DNA of 64,000 nucleotides from Mucilaginibacter xinganensis (GCA_026225055.1 JAMFSA010000254.1:112542-176541), one strand, 5' to 3'; shown: positions 37,606 through 47,668, numbered from the stretch's first letter. Translations and numbers: made by a program. Notes: generated from the sequence alone by a model not told the origin.

Positions 37606-38862
37606 TTATGCCAATACAATACCTATAAACACCCAAATAAATAGCATAGTAAATGTAGGGAAGGCAAAAAAGTAAATATAAGAGGCAATTAAACCACCTA
37701 CAAGTACATCATTCGATTTGCTTCTACCGTATTTAAACACATAATATAAAAAGCAAATAAAGAATATAAATGCCAAACCGCCATATTCTGATAAAACTTC
37801 AACATAAATATTATTTGGAATTCTTTTGGTTTCAAAATCATCAAAACCAGGAAGTGTATTATAATGATTGTAATGAAGGCCAAAATTCGCAGGTCCCACT
37901 CCAAAAAAAGGACTATCTCTTGTTATTTCTAAAGCGATTAATGCTGTATTTAACCTATCTGTTTTTGAATAAATATCATTTGTATTTTCTACTGAATCTT
38001 TGTCTCCAAAAACTTTATTATAAAAAATCGTTCTGAATCCAGGACTAAATTCCATAAGTAAACCTATAATAATTATTACTGCTATAAGCAAACCGAATAA
38101 TTTTAATTTGTATTGCTTATACTTAATAGATAAATAAATTAGGAAAAACAAAAGAGAGCAAAATATTGCAGTGGTTGAAAATGTAGTAATAATTGTTATA
38201 AAAAATAAGAAGGCAAGTTTTGTGCGATGATATAATATTGCTGTAATTCCAGAAACTACTAGGTAGAATCCCATATAATTTCCTTCTTTAAAGGTACTAC
38301 ATCGTATAACACTGCCAAATCCAATATCATAGGTTTGGATGTTAGCATCCATACCCGGAAATAAAAAAACAGGTAATTTTAAAAAGCCGGAAATAAATAG
38401 GTACCAGGCATAGCCAGATGAAATAATAGCGCCCCAAAAAAAATAATTGATTAATGCTGGTTTTTTTATCAAAACGTATCGCGTAGCATACAGCGTTATA
38501 AAAGACAATACTATATAAAAAAATTTCAGAATCGAATCAACAAATGAATTAACGCGCGTAAGACTTAATGTTAGATCATATGTATAATGATAAAACGCAT
38601 TAATTAATACTGAAATAAATGTAATTGTTATAAATAATACTACTGTAATAGTAAGTCGTTTATTTAAGTTCCAATTTATTATGTTATGTGTACATGTTTC
38701 GTACAGAATAATGATGAATAAAAAGATCTCTGAAATTTTTAAAGGGAATGGGATATTAATTGTTAATGCCTGAGAAAATGGAATAAAAATAAAGAAACAA
38801 CCATAAATGATTTCTCTAATAGAAAAACGTTTAGTCTTTTTTAATGTTATGCTATTTTCCAT
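37606..38862 (-). CDS. O-antigen polymerase/ligase-like membrane protein (Wzy type)
   Basis: This 418-residue protein has about eleven hydrophobic segments and one large periplasmic loop (about residues 275-370) with SPFFGVGPANFGLHYNHYNT and PNNIYVEVLSEYGGLAF, the Wzy_C-like signature of O-antigen ligases and polymerases. Family members join lipid-linked repeat units into chains in the periplasm. Base composition is very AT-rich, as is common for such genes. It follows the GT8-like gene after 193 bases and leads the last four genes of the locus. Confidence 0.87.
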   Translation of the reverse strand: MENSITLKKTKRFSIREIIYGCFFIFIPFSQALTINIPFPLKISEIFLFIIILYETCTHNIINWNLNKRLTITVVLFITITFISVLINAFYHYTYDLTLSLTRVNSFVDSILKFFYIVLSFITLYATRYVLIKKPALINYFFWGAIISSGYAWYLFISGFLKLPVFLFPGMDANIQTYDIGFGSVIRCSTFKEGNYMGFYLVVSGITAILYHRTKLAFLFFITIITTFSTTAIFCSLLFFLIYLSIKYKQYKLKLFGLLIAVIIIIGLLMEFSPGFRTIFYNKVFGDKDSVENTNDIYSKTDRLNTALIALEITRDSPFFGVGPANFGLHYNHYNTLPGFDDFETKRIPNNIYVEVLSEYGGLAFIFFICFLYYVFKYGRSKSNDVLVGGLIASYIYFFAFPTFTMLFIWVFIGIVLA

Positions 38863-39055
38863 GATTTAAGAATTCGATACTCTCATCAGTGATTAATATT
38901 GATGTAAGCATCAATGGACTTTGACATATAGTCTGTTGATAATATGCACAAGAAAATGAAAATTAATAGCATATTATATATAATCTATTGTAACAGTAAA
39001 TGTTGCGTTTTATCTTTTTGTTATGAAACTTTATTAGCAGGTCTTAATTGTTATG

Positions 39056-40336
39056 TTATTTTCTGAAGCTATTCCTGAAATATTTTTTATCGTATAAAAA
39101 CAGTTGATTTTCTGGTTTAAAATACCTGATTAATAGTTTTGACAATAATATATAGTTTTTGAAGCCTATTATTTTTTCAAGTCTTATAATAATGTGATTT
39201 AAAAGAACAATTTTTTTATCGAATTTGTCAATACTTAAATGATTTTGTTTATCAACTGACGATGCATCGCTGTTGACCAGCAAGTTGCTTTTAGTAAGAG
39301 TTTTGTAGAATATATTGTTACTATCAAATGGATTAGGCACCACTTCCATTTCTATCAGCCGCCTGTACAGTCTCCTATGTATGCTTATTATTGGCTTACC
39401 ATTAGTATAGCTATTATAACTGTATATAAGCGGGAAATATTTTTTTATCTCTCCAACCTCTAAACGCACCTTGTAAAACTGGTACATATCTTCCAAATCT
39501 GTGTAATCCTGATATCTTAAATCAGGAACGTTTTTATTTTTTTGTATCGAAAGATTTTTATAATCCAGCCCTGAAAAATGTGCGAAAAGGAGTTTTGTTT
39601 TATTTGAATTATTTATCCTGTTTTGAACATAAAAGATACCGTCTTCAACACTTACTTTCCTTTCAAAATAATTCCACGGGGCAATGTTTCTGCCCAGATC
39701 TCTTGAAATTAAAACGCCTTTATCAAAAAAACAGCTTACAAAATTCATCCACTTCTGATCTGTAAAAATCGAATCAAACTTATCTATAAAGCATTGTTTT
39801 AAAAGGCGTTGATGCCACCATTCTATAACGGTTAAAGCTTCCTTACAATTTCTTAAAGCTAAAAAGCCCAAATTGTATATGCCTGCGCCTAAAAAATCGT
39901 TTTCCAGTGCTTCGCCTGAATAATAGTTCTCGATAGTGGTAATGTGTGGAGTTAAAATTAAAAAATTATTTTCCAACTCATCAAAAATCGGGTTTAATGA
40001 ATTATACACCGCTATATCCGGATCAAAATAAATTATTTTCGCATCAGGATTATTATCCATTAAATAATTAAAGCAAGCTGGTTTAATAGAAGTACAGAAT
40101 TCAGTCAGATCGTATTTAAATGAAAGTTCCTGCCATTTATCTTCGTCAATATTTAACGTTTCCTTAGCCACTTTATAGCTTACTCCCTGAAAATCACTTG
40201 TGATTTCCTGATCCGGCTCATCAGCAATAAAAACATAAAAATCAATATTGTCATTCACCTCGAAAATTGACTTAGCCAGAACGTTAGCTAATCCTATATA
40301 GTTTTTTGCAACAATTGTGAAAATTATATTATTCAT
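39056..40336 (-). CDS. GT8-like glycosyltransferase
   Basis: I chose the ATG at 40336 (426 residues) because its ATGAATAA overlaps the stop of the upstream acyltransferase by 8 bases and it opens directly into the Rossmann-like strand NNIIFTIVAKNYIGLANVLAKSI. A metal-binding motif of the DXD type is visible in KIIYFDPDIAVYN, and DFLGAGIYNLGFLALRN matches the acceptor loop of GT8-like enzymes. The N-terminal 270 residues hold the fold; the rest is unassigned. It probably adds a sugar to the repeat unit or a cell-surface glycan. Confidence 0.82.
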   Translation of the reverse strand: MNNIIFTIVAKNYIGLANVLAKSIFEVNDNIDFYVFIADEPDQEITSDFQGVSYKVAKETLNIDEDKWQELSFKYDLTEFCTSIKPACFNYLMDNNPDAKIIYFDPDIAVYNSLNPIFDELENNFLILTPHITTIENYYSGEALENDFLGAGIYNLGFLALRNCKEALTVIEWWHQRLLKQCFIDKFDSIFTDQKWMNFVSCFFDKGVLISRDLGRNIAPWNYFERKVSVEDGIFYVQNRINNSNKTKLLFAHFSGLDYKNLSIQKNKNVPDLRYQDYTDLEDMYQFYKVRLEVGEIKKYFPLIYSYNSYTNGKPIISIHRRLYRRLIEMEVVPNPFDSNNIFYKTLTKSNLLVNSDASSVDKQNHLSIDKFDKKIVLLNHIIIRLEKIIGFKNYILLSKLLIRYFKPENQLFLYDKKYFRNSFRK

Positions 40337-40967
40337 TATTATTAATAATTTTAATGAGTTTTGCCGGAATACCCGCAATTACCGAATTTGCCGGAAAACT
40401 TTTTGTGACGACTGAGTTTGCCCCAATTATAGAGTTTTTGCCAATTGTAACATTAGGCAATATTACTACTGATTCTCCTATCCATACATTATCTGCAATA
40501 TAAACAGGCCCCTTGGATATTAAAGGCCTTAGTACAGGGCTACCGCTGCAATTATTTATTGTATCGCCATGGTAATGATCAGTAATGTACACTTTACTGG
40601 CAACGAGTACGTTATTGCCTATTTTTACGCTGTTTATACAGCCTATATGACAATTTATATTAAAAATAACATTATCACCAATTATAATTTCGGGCCTAAA
40701 GGTTTCATCCATATAGTTATCATAGGCATCTAACCATAACCCTGGTAAAGCAGTGAAGTTATGACCTATTGTTATATGCTTACTTCCGGTTAAATATATA
40801 GCAGGTTGAATGCTGAAGTTTGAACCAACGCTTTTAAATTGACCTTTTATATATCCGCTAAATATTAAGTTTTTTACTTTAATGTATTTGCGGTAAAGCG
40901 TATAGGGATATATAAATGACAATATTCTGCCAACATATGCAAAGGTTTCTTTTATGATTTTTTTCAT
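40329..40967 (-). CDS. Left-handed beta-helix acyltransferase (WbbJ/maa type)
   Basis: This 212-residue protein carries hexapeptide repeats: HITIGHNFTALPGLWL, IIIGDNVIFNINCHIGC, VKIGNNVLVASKVYITDHYHGD, then VYIADNVWIGESVVILPNVTIGKNSIIGANSVVTKSF and PAKLIKII. The DHYHG segment supplies the probable catalytic His. Family members transfer acetyl or related groups from CoA to sugar hydroxyls, so it likely decorates the polysaccharide. It lies 64 bases downstream of the flippase gene and overlaps the next gene by 8 bases. Confidence 0.9.
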   Translation of the reverse strand: MKKIIKETFAYVGRILSFIYPYTLYRKYIKVKNLIFSGYIKGQFKSVGSNFSIQPAIYLTGSKHITIGHNFTALPGLWLDAYDNYMDETFRPEIIIGDNVIFNINCHIGCINSVKIGNNVLVASKVYITDHYHGDTINNCSGSPVLRPLISKGPVYIADNVWIGESVVILPNVTIGKNSIIGANSVVTKSFPANSVIAGIPAKLIKIINNNE

Positions 40968-41031
40968 TTGTTGTGCTTTGAACTTTAATGCATATAGAAC
41001 GGTTGAGATATTTTAAAAAAGATAAATATCA

Positions 41032-42513
41032 TCATTTATTTTTTTTCGATAACCTACGTGTTGCCAGGCTCTTAATGTCAAGCAATTTATCTAACCGATA
41101 TAAACAAAAAGCAGAAATAAGAAGTAATACAATGCCGTTTACAGCATATTGAAAGATTCCTTTAAGGAACAGTGAACTATAGAGTACTAATAATAATGCA
41201 CTGCCTAAGAAAAATATATACTTTATGTTTATAGATGTAAATTTAAAAGAAGAGATACGCCTTACGCTGAAGATCACAAAAATAACGTTTACAAAATTTG
41301 CAACTAAAAAGCCAATCCCTAATACATTAAATCCCCAATACTTCCAACAAGCAAAAACAAATGCAATATATACTCCCTGCCTTAAAGTTTCACTAATTAT
41401 AGCGTACCAGCCTTTATTTTTTGAAAGATAAAGAACACCTAACGGCCAACTGATCAAAGTGAAAAATGATGCCATCATTTGCCATTTTAACACAGGTATG
41501 GCTGAAGTAAATGATGATGTATATAAAATATGTATCGCTAATGAAGCAAATGTCAGCATTATTATAAACATTGGTGCACCCACCAAAAGTGTCATTTCCA
41601 GCTGTTCGTTAATCAGTTTATTACTTGCAGTATTATCGTTCTGAATCATACTCAATCTTGGAAAATAATCAGCCAGCATTGCATTTAGTAAAATACTGAT
41701 ATAGAGGGTAGATATTGTCCATACGGATTGAAAATAACCAACAGAATCTATCCCTAAGTGGGTTCTGATCAAGCTTCGTATAACATACATTGATGCAGTG
41801 GCTACAAAACCATTAACCACTATAAAAAAGCCGAGCTTGGCCATTCCCAATCCTTCAGTAAAAGTTTGAGGAAGGGTAATATTAACATTTTCAGTAATTA
41901 TTTTCCTGGCAAATATCCATGATATTAATAAAGATCCTAATGCGGTTAGGATCATTGCAGGAATAATTCCGGCGGTACCCAACCAATAAAACAAGGGTAA
42001 AGAAACAATGGTACCCAATACAGATCCTAAAAGAGTAGCTTTGGCCATTTCTCCAATCCGCCTTAGCCCTTGTAAAATAGCTAACTGACCGGCTGATACA
42101 GCATTGATTACCAATATTACTGACATAACTGCTATACTTATGGTATATGACGAATTGCCAAATGAATAAATGCTGAAAACACGGCACAAAATAATAATAA
42201 CTAAGGTGCCTACTAAGCCGGTACCAAATTCCCAGCGCCTTAATATCAATATAGTTCTGGCTACCTTTTGGGGGTCAGTATTATTTTCAGCCACATTTTT
42301 CACTCCGCTAAAATTGATACCAAAGCCAGTAGCATTTCTAACTAAGTCAACTATTGTTTGAAAAATTCCAGCTATACCAACACCGCCAGGCCCTAACAGG
42401 ATGGCAATTATTTTGGTTCTAACAATTCCAATAATTATGTTTATAATTTGTGAACCGCCAACAATACTTGTTGATTTAAATATCTGTTTATAAGATTCTT
42501 TGCCTTCTTCCAT
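41032..42513 (-). CDS. Wzx-like polysaccharide flippase
   Basis: This 493-residue protein has 12 to 14 predicted membrane helices and the opening pattern of MATE/MOP-superfamily O-antigen translocases: SIVGGSQIINIIIGIVRTKI, then LLGPGGVGIAGIFQTIVDLV. It moves undecaprenyl-linked repeat units across the inner membrane for polymerisation by the Wzy-like protein encoded downstream. It lies 22 bases after the GT2 stop, in the middle of the locus. Confidence 0.92.
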   Translation of the reverse strand: MEEGKESYKQIFKSTSIVGGSQIINIIIGIVRTKIIAILLGPGGVGIAGIFQTIVDLVRNATGFGINFSGVKNVAENNTDPQKVARTILILRRWEFGTGLVGTLVIIILCRVFSIYSFGNSSYTISIAVMSVILVINAVSAGQLAILQGLRRIGEMAKATLLGSVLGTIVSLPLFYWLGTAGIIPAMILTALGSLLISWIFARKIITENVNITLPQTFTEGLGMAKLGFFIVVNGFVATASMYVIRSLIRTHLGIDSVGYFQSVWTISTLYISILLNAMLADYFPRLSMIQNDNTASNKLINEQLEMTLLVGAPMFIIMLTFASLAIHILYTSSFTSAIPVLKWQMMASFFTLISWPLGVLYLSKNKGWYAIISETLRQGVYIAFVFACWKYWGFNVLGIGFLVANFVNVIFVIFSVRRISSFKFTSINIKYIFFLGSALLLVLYSSLFLKGIFQYAVNGIVLLLISAFCLYRLDKLLDIKSLATRRLSKKNK

Positions 42514-42535
42514 ATTAATATATAATTCCTTTCAA

Positions 42536-43453
42536 CTACTTTTTAATCCAATTTTTTAATGCTTGTTTTAATGCGTGCGCATAAGCCAAAGGGAACATAC
42601 TGTAGTAATAAAGGTTAGAATAATATACATTCATTGATGTTTTAATTTGTGCTGACGTGAAGGTATATTGGTTTTTTAAAATTTTTGTATTACAATACCA
42701 TAGACTAAAAAAGTTTTTAAGCATATCATACTTGATGTGCTTAAAAGTTGCTGCTGTTATTTGTTTTTTATTTAAGCAATCTTCAAGCATTTGCAGATAT
42801 ATAACCGCGAATGTTTCAAATAAATCATAACCGCCTTTTTTATTAACTTCCTGTGTATCAAAAAGCTCATTGTTGTCAATCAAATATGATTGTTTATTAG
42901 TTAAAGCAAAAAGTAATGAGGTATGCGGGAACATCGGATTGATGTTGGTATCTTGTAATTGTTCAAAATCGTTTTTCCAAATACCAAATGCCGAGCTCCA
43001 TGAACTATAAAAAGTAACGTTATATAAAAAATTATCAAACGTAGGGCATTCCTTAACCTGAATTTTTTTTAAGCTTTTGTTTGGAAAGAATAATAAAGGT
43101 TTATTTGTTAATGACATCCTGATTAAGTTAATCATATCCCGCAGCCCATCTTTATTAAATTTACAATAATCATTCTGCAGTTTTAAAAACTGCCCTTTCC
43201 CCATTTTTAAGGCTTGTATCAGATTTAAAAAACCTTTATTTTCTCCTCTTTTATAGGTAAGGTTATTATATGGAAAAGCTTTTAATATATCCGCACTGTT
43301 ATCGTCATCAGAACTATCATATATAACTACCTCATAAACAAACCTGGCTACATCAGAGTTGAAAATACTGGTTAAAGTATTTTTCAAAATCTCATTACGA
43401 CCGCGTGTGGGTATACATATTGAAAGTAATATATTATTTTCCGTATTTAACAT
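42536..43453 (-). CDS. Glycosyltransferase family 2
   Basis: This 305-residue protein has a GT-A start, LLSICIPTRGRNEILKNTL, and VVIYDSSDDDNSADIL; ENKGFLNLIQALKMGKGQFLKLQNDYC places the DXD-equivalent around LQND. The C-terminal half is not assigned. Four bases separate it from the preceding GT2 gene. It is expected to transfer a sugar from a nucleotide donor to the growing repeat in the cytoplasm. Confidence 0.86.
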   Translation of the reverse strand: MLNTENNILLSICIPTRGRNEILKNTLTSIFNSDVARFVYEVVIYDSSDDDNSADILKAFPYNNLTYKRGENKGFLNLIQALKMGKGQFLKLQNDYCKFNKDGLRDMINLIRMSLTNKPLLFFPNKSLKKIQVKECPTFDNFLYNVTFYSSWSSAFGIWKNDFEQLQDTNINPMFPHTSLLFALTNKQSYLIDNNELFDTQEVNKKGGYDLFETFAVIYLQMLEDCLNKKQITAATFKHIKYDMLKNFFSLWYCNTKILKNQYTFTSAQIKTSMNVYYSNLYYYSMFPLAYAHALKQALKNWIKK

Positions 43454-43457
43454 TTGC

Positions 43458-44477
43458 TTATTTTAATAAAACTGATTTTACTAAAATTTTAAGGTGCCCG
43501 TAACTAACAATAATAAGTTTTGCCAATTGGCTTATTGGTAACTTTTGTTTCATAAAGTGTGATGAAAAGGAAAAACTCGTTTTCCATAATTCATTCATAC
43601 CAACTTTACGTGTATGCATTCCATGATGGGCACATACGTCATAATCGGCCATAACATACTTATATCCAAATGTTGAAGCCATCAATCCATTATTATATAG
43701 TTTGTTAATTACTTCAGTTAATTCTGATTTTGATAAACCTAATTTTAATACATTTTGGAGGTAAATATCAAATTCAATTAATCTTCGGGCAGGTGAAAAA
43801 TAAGCATTGCTCTCATTATAAGTAAAGGATGGAGTAGTCCTGCAATCGTCCTTACTTTCAGTATAAAAAGCCGGCAAGTTAATTAGTAATGACTTACCTG
43901 TCATGGCCATTGCCGCATTCATTAAATCCGGGTAGAATGGAAAGTGCTTCTTTTCTTCAAAAATTTGTTTTAAAATATCAAGGTTTTTATAGGTATCAGC
44001 TTCATAAAAAAGACCTGTTGGATGCTGCGACAGATACGCCATGTTGATAATGGACGAAAGGCCTTTATTATAAAGGATGTTATTGCCACGCGTTTTTAAG
44101 TTTAATGAACAATGCCCAAATGCAACACCCGTATTGGCATATACATGATTAATTAATTCTTTAATCATGTTGTGATCTAAAAAGTCTTTGTCTAAACAAA
44201 AGAATGCAAACTTCGCTTTAGCCAAAGTTATTACTTTAAGCTGATTCAGCTGACCGCCAATATTTTCATCGTTTTTGTAGAAGTAAAAACGGGGGTCGTT
44301 AATTTCAGATAGTAACGTTTCAGTATCGTCTGTTGAGCAATTGTCTAATACTATAACCTCTATTTCCTCTCCTTCATATTTCAAAATATTAGTAACAAGC
44401 TTGCATACTTTTTCACATCTGTTATATGTTGGAATACAAATACTTATTAACGGATTTTTAATTGTGCTAATCTTCAT
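43458..44477 (-). CDS. Glycosyltransferase family 2
   Basis: This 339-residue protein shows the GT2 landmarks NPLISICIPTYNRCEKV, IEVIVLDNCSTDDTETLLSEI and FYKNDENIGGQLNQLKV, with the acidic FFCLDKDF at the DXD position. It resembles abequosyl/rhamnosyl-type transferases used in O-antigen synthesis, which would suit the CDP-sugar genes upstream, but this is a guess. A 174-base gap separates it from the reductase gene, while the next GT2 gene follows after four bases. Confidence 0.88.
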   Translation of the reverse strand: MKISTIKNPLISICIPTYNRCEKVCKLVTNILKYEGEEIEVIVLDNCSTDDTETLLSEINDPRFYFYKNDENIGGQLNQLKVITLAKAKFAFFCLDKDFLDHNMIKELINHVYANTGVAFGHCSLNLKTRGNNILYNKGLSSIINMAYLSQHPTGLFYEADTYKNLDILKQIFEEKKHFPFYPDLMNAAMAMTGKSLLINLPAFYTESKDDCRTTPSFTYNESNAYFSPARRLIEFDIYLQNVLKLGLSKSELTEVINKLYNNGLMASTFGYKYVMADYDVCAHHGMHTRKVGMNELWKTSFSFSSHFMKQKLPISQLAKLIIVSYGHLKILVKSVLLK

Positions 44478-44651
44478 TACTATTAGTTGTGCATGGTTTT
44501 AGGCATAAACTGCCAATAACTATGCTATAAATTGGTTTTAAAAAGTCAGTATTAGGCATCAGTAGGAGCAAAACGTTTGTCGGCAAAGGCGGTAATCCAT
44601 CTTCATTTAAGTAGTAACCTCGTTCTTCCCACATCTTCTGCGTTCAATATT

Positions 44652-45551
44652 TTATTCAACGTTATATTTATTGTAAATTTCTGAAATCTTACTTGCTGGT
44701 GTAATGCCAATGTATTTCTGGAGCTTTTCACCATTTAGTCTGAGCACTTTCATACCAACATCAGCCCGTTCGGCTTTACCAAATATACCTTCAGGTAGCG
44801 CTTTGCCATTTAAAGCAAAAAGCATCGTAACTAATTCTTTAACTGATAGATCTTCAACCCCCGTAATATTATAAATTCCACTTGGCAAGTTTACTTTTAT
44901 TGAACGGAATAAAATGTCAACTGCATCATTTATATATATGTATTGCCTGATCTGCTCGCCTGATGTTAAATTTAGTTCTGTATTTTTATATATTGACTTT
45001 AATGTATATGGAATTAAACGATGGTTTGATTCGTTTTCTCCATATATTGTAGGTAAAATGAAATGCAAAAAGGTAAATGGTGCATTAAACGAACTAAAAA
45101 ATCTGGATAACATCCTTTTTGATACGGTATAATCATTAGGGGCTGCAAATTGAGATTGTAATACATCTTCCTCTGTAAATAATCTATTATTTGTCATTTC
45201 ACCTATTTCTGAATACGATCCAAATGAGATGAATGTGCCTTTATAATTAATCTGTTTTAAATTATAGCAGATCTGAACAGGGACAGTAACGTTTAAATGA
45301 TAAATTGCGTGTGCATTATCTTTTAAAAAATATTGAATTCCGGCACCTGCGGCATAAATAATAACATCAGATTGTTTTATTTCCTCATAGTTTAATTGAT
45401 CATTCAACAGATCTACTTTATGAAAATCTGAATAATTTTTAGATTTAGGTTCGGTTCTGCCGTACATGCTTAATTTGAATGATTGATCATCACAAGCAGC
45501 GGCGATTTGGCTGGATAGTAAGCCATTTGTACCTATTACAGAAATATGCAT
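44652..45551 (-). CDS. NAD(P)-dependent sugar-nucleotide reductase/epimerase (SDR)
   Basis: This 299-residue extended short-chain dehydrogenase has an N-terminal Rossmann loop, ISVIGTNGLLSSQIAA, a probable active-site Ser in ISFGSYSE and the catalytic pair in NDYTVSKRMLSRF (YXXXK). The substrate half includes LTSGEQIRQYIYINDAVDIL, which parallels the equivalent stretch of CDP-abequose synthase. It probably reduces the 4-keto group of the CDP-sugar made by RfbF and RfbG. Epimerase activity is the alternative. The first Gly-rich motif is slightly degenerate (GTNGLLSS). Confidence 0.83.
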   Translation of the reverse strand: MHISVIGTNGLLSSQIAAACDDQSFKLSMYGRTEPKSKNYSDFHKVDLLNDQLNYEEIKQSDVIIYAAGAGIQYFLKDNAHAIYHLNVTVPVQICYNLKQINYKGTFISFGSYSEIGEMTNNRLFTEEDVLQSQFAAPNDYTVSKRMLSRFFSSFNAPFTFLHFILPTIYGENESNHRLIPYTLKSIYKNTELNLTSGEQIRQYIYINDAVDILFRSIKVNLPSGIYNITGVEDLSVKELVTMLFALNGKALPEGIFGKAERADVGMKVLRLNGEKLQKYIGITPASKISEIYNKYNVE

Positions 45552-45812
45552 ATATTAATAATAAAAATAATCTCTCCTTAAATAATCACCTTCAACCTTA
45601 GTGTAATACTTCACTTAAAAAATCCCCCCGTCTACCTAATCACTCATACTAACAGCTTATTTGGGCCAGTTTGAGCAATTATATTTTGATATGTTTTAAT
45701 TTTTTTGGTCTTGAAGCTATCACCCTCTAATTTATTATTCTAATTAATTATGTATTATATTGTGCAAAGCAAGCAAGTGAAAGCGTATGACAAATGAGGC
45801 ATCAATTCCCGC

Positions 45813-46892
45813 TTATTCATTAATAAACGATATGATCTGCTTTTCGGTAATAAATTCAATATTAGTAGAATCATCAAAATAGTCTTTATACCAATTTATA
45901 GTGTATGATAGGGCTTGTTGTGCATTAAATTTGGGCTGCCAGTGGAGGTTTGTTATGGCTTTACTTATATCTAATTTTAATAAACCAGCTTCATGAGGTT
46001 GGTTTGTAACCTGATTGATGAAAAATTCTCCACTTCCCCAATTTTTTATTGCAAGATTAACCATTTCTATTACCGGCAATGCATCTGTTAATAACGGCCC
46101 AAAATTATAAGCATCACTATATTTTTCAGGTTCCTGGCTTAATTTAACCCCAAGCATCAGGTAGCCTAACAAAGGCTCTAATACGTGTTGCCATGGCCTT
46201 ACCGAGTTTGGATTACGTATTTCAATTTTTTGATTTGTTGATAATGCCTTTACAATATCAGGTATTAATCTGTCTTTTGCCCAGTCGCCACCTCCAATTA
46301 CATTGCCGGCACGCCCCACTGCAATAGCTTTTTGATGTGATGAGAATGCTTTTATATTAAAGAATGAATTACGATATGAATCAATAACCAACTCGGCGCA
46401 GGCCTTACTGGCACTGTATGGATCATAGCCACCCAGCCGGTCGTTTTCACGGTACGGATACAACCACTCATAATTATGATATACCTTATCAGTTGTAATT
46501 AATACAACAGAGCATGCTTTTTGAAGCAGCCTTACACCGTCTAACAAGTGGGCTGTACCAATGGCATTTACAGCAAAGGTTTCTGCCGGTATTTCATATG
46601 ATAAGCGAACCAGGGGCTGCGCGGCTAAATGAAATACAAAGTCGGGTTGAAATGCGGTTATTGCCTTTTTGAGTGTTTCGGAATCCCGTAAATCGGCAAT
46701 AACAGAATTACATAGTTTATCTCCATTAATAAGATTATATAAATTTTTGTCGTTGTCGGGCTCCAAAGAATACCCCATAACTTCGGCACCAAGCATATGA
46801 AGTATTTTAAGCAGCCAGGATCCTTTAAAACCGGTATGGCCGGTTAAAAAAACTTTTTTGCCATTATAACTTTCTTTTAGTTTTTCTAACAT
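45813..46892 (-). CDS. rfbG: CDP-glucose 4,6-dehydratase
   Basis: The ATG at 46892 gives 359 residues and puts GKKVFLTGHTGFKGSWLL ten residues from the start, as in Salmonella RfbG. In-frame starts at 46901 and 46910 overlap the upstream stop. Diagnostic stretches are FVFHLAAQPLVRLSYEIPAET, TTDKVYHNYEW, YDPYSASKACAEL, VGRAGNVIGGGDWAKDRLIPD and IRNPNSVRPWQHVLEPL. The enzyme converts CDP-glucose to CDP-4-keto-6-deoxyglucose with bound NAD. It directly follows rfbF. Confidence 0.94.
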   Translation of the reverse strand: MLEKLKESYNGKKVFLTGHTGFKGSWLLKILHMLGAEVMGYSLEPDNDKNLYNLINGDKLCNSVIADLRDSETLKKAITAFQPDFVFHLAAQPLVRLSYEIPAETFAVNAIGTAHLLDGVRLLQKACSVVLITTDKVYHNYEWLYPYRENDRLGGYDPYSASKACAELVIDSYRNSFFNIKAFSSHQKAIAVGRAGNVIGGGDWAKDRLIPDIVKALSTNQKIEIRNPNSVRPWQHVLEPLLGYLMLGVKLSQEPEKYSDAYNFGPLLTDALPVIEMVNLAIKNWGSGEFFINQVTNQPHEAGLLKLDISKAITNLHWQPKFNAQQALSYTINWYKDYFDDSTNIEFITEKQIISFINE

Positions 46893-46894
46893 AC

Positions 46895-47668
46895 CTACCA
46901 TACTTTCCACGGTGCTTTATTCTCTTTCCACATATCGTTTAGATCATGTTTATCTTTTAACGTATCCATCGGGCGCCAAAAGCCTGTGTGCTTAAATGCG
47001 CTCATTTGTCCATTTTGAGCAATTGCCTCCATTGGGCCTTGCTCCCAAACAGTACTGTCACCGTCTTTAATGTAATCAAAAATCTGAGGTTCACAAACAA
47101 AATAGCCTCCATTTATCCATGAACCGTCACCTTTAGGTTTTTCAAAAAAAGAATGAACAGTTGAATCACTAAGTATATTTAACGCGCCAAAACGACCTTG
47201 CGGTTGTACTGAGGTTACCGTACAAATCTTCCCATGTTGCTTATGGTACTCTGTAAGTTTTTTAATATCGATAGTACCTACGCCATCACCATAAGTGAGC
47301 ATAAAAGTTTCATTATTAACATAAGGTTGAATGCGTTTAATTCTTCCTCCTGTCATTGATTCATTTCCGGTATCCACTAATGTTATTTTCCAAGGTTCAG
47401 CCTGGGAATCATGTACTTCTACTGAATTGTTTTTTAAGTCAATGGTTACATCCGACCTATGCAAAAAATAATTAGAAAAAAATTCTTTTATAACGTATCC
47501 TTTATAGCCAAGGCATATTATAAATTCGTTGAATCCGTATGATGAATATATTTTCATTATATGCCATAAAATTGGCATACCACCAATTTCAACCATGGGT
47601 TTAGGTTTTACAACTGTTTCTTCAGAAAGGCGGGTGCCTAAGCCACCAGCAAGTAATACTACTTTCAT
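46895..47668 (-). CDS. rfbF: Glucose-1-phosphate cytidylyltransferase
   Basis: This 257-residue nucleotidyltransferase starts MKVVLLAGGLGTRLSEET and continues VKPKPMVEIGGMPILWHIMK, the substrate-binding signature of RfbF. Later motifs are MLTYGDGVGTIDIKKL, GRFGAL, FFEKPKGDGSWINGGYFV and GFWRPMDTLKDKHDLN. It makes CDP-glucose from glucose-1-phosphate and CTP, the entry to CDP-6-deoxyhexoses. The stop is two bases before the chosen rfbG start. The mutase gene at 28087 can supply the glucose-1-phosphate. Confidence 0.95.
   Translation of the reverse strand: MKVVLLAGGLGTRLSEETVVKPKPMVEIGGMPILWHIMKIYSSYGFNEFIICLGYKGYVIKEFFSNYFLHRSDVTIDLKNNSVEVHDSQAEPWKITLVDTGNESMTGGRIKRIQPYVNNETFMLTYGDGVGTIDIKKLTEYHKQHGKICTVTSVQPQGRFGALNILSDSTVHSFFEKPKGDGSWINGGYFVCEPQIFDYIKDGDSTVWEQGPMEAIAQNGQMSAFKHTGFWRPMDTLKDKHDLNDMWKENKAPWKVW

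Noticed and set aside
38898..38915. 7-bp hairpin ATTGATG-TAAG-CATCAAT between two polysaccharide genes
   Set aside because: It has no T-tract on the transcribed strand and the stem is AT-rich, so neither a terminator nor a regulator site can be supported.
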